Shown piece after piece: positions 63,775-64,000 of a DNA stretch of 64,000 bases; the first letter of the stretch is position 1, and the number at the start of each line of letters is the position of its first letter. The notes under the pieces are model-generated. The model was not told the DNA's origin and ran no database searches. It worked only from the letters and a program-made list of their open reading frames with translations. Source of the DNA: Ellagibacter isourolithinifaciens. GTDB lineage: Bacteria; Actinomycetota; Coriobacteriia; Coriobacteriales; Eggerthellaceae. The position numbers and the translations under genes were made by a program. The stretch is taken from assembly GCF_008831035.1 (NCBI RefSeq), contig NZ_WAJR01000009.1, positions 36,873 to 100,872 of the forward strand. Direction: 5' to 3'.

Positions 63775-64000
<226 letters not shown>

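Overview
The window is a chromosomal segment of a high-GC Gram-positive bacterium, most likely an anaerobic member of the Coriobacteriia (Eggerthellaceae-like). This is an inference from gene content: a superoxide reductase, class I two-subunit fumarase, archaeal-type topoisomerase I, ThyX, a Rho with a long disordered N-terminus carrying AT-hooks, a PSP1/RicT protein and a DUF1385 protein. About 90% is coding and most genes lie on the minus strand. I see no prophage, insertion sequence, CRISPR array or plasmid functions.

Layout. 0-3.4 kb: LysR regulator, gamma-carbonic anhydrase, 2-hydroxyacid dehydrogenase. 3.4-8.5 kb: DASS anion transporter (with an in-frame tandem repeat), purine nucleoside phosphorylase, prmC, a small duplicated ORF, prfA. 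8.6-12.7 kb: surface CAP/SLH protein, trxB, trxA, patatin-like protein. 12.8-17.3 kb: proton antiporter, panF-yhdT, trmB. 17.3-24.1 kb: thrS, an RfbD-like reductase, a NYN/OST-HTH RNA-binding protein, and a marR-MATE pair with a clear palindromic operator. 24.2-28 kb: a MITE-like structured element, cysteine desulfurase, pyrE, a lipoprotein broken by a one-base frameshift, tRNA-Thr(TGT), a UspA protein. 28.2-31.6 kb: a radical SAM/DUF4130 DNA-metabolism pair behind a LexA-like box, then a PflA-like radical SAM protein. 31.6-40 kb: paired hairpin repeats, then a tightly packed minus-strand run (malic enzyme, tmk, holB, ricT, pncB, degV, a degenerate 3-hydroxyisobutyrate-dehydrogenase-like protein). 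40.2-48.9 kb: fumarase alpha/beta, TetR, topA, DUF1385, thyX, methyltransferase, di-TOBE molybdate-binding protein. 49-60 kb: rpmE, superoxide reductase, lgt with a zinc-ribbon ORF, two-CW protein, NifU-like, LCP protein, murA, tsf, rpsB, metG, sppA. 60.3-64 kb: rho, transaldolase, then the end of an rRNA operon (5S and 3' part of 23S, minus strand) running off the window.

The genes mostly form housekeeping units: translation (prfA/prmC, thrS, rpsB-tsf, metG, rpmE), cell envelope (murA-LCP, lgt), nucleotide and NAD metabolism (tmk, thyX, pyrE, pncB, PNP), C4-acid metabolism (malic enzyme divergent from fumarase) and redox defence (trxA/trxB, superoxide reductase).

The least ordinary signals are short repeats and oddities rather than a large island: a repeat family with a shared 24-nt core that sits both in a transporter gene and in intergenic hairpins; two further long inverted-repeat elements; a duplicated prmC 5' end forming a coupled small ORF; the SOS-like box ahead of the radical SAM/DUF4130 pair; and several proteins with degenerate active sites or unusual tails.
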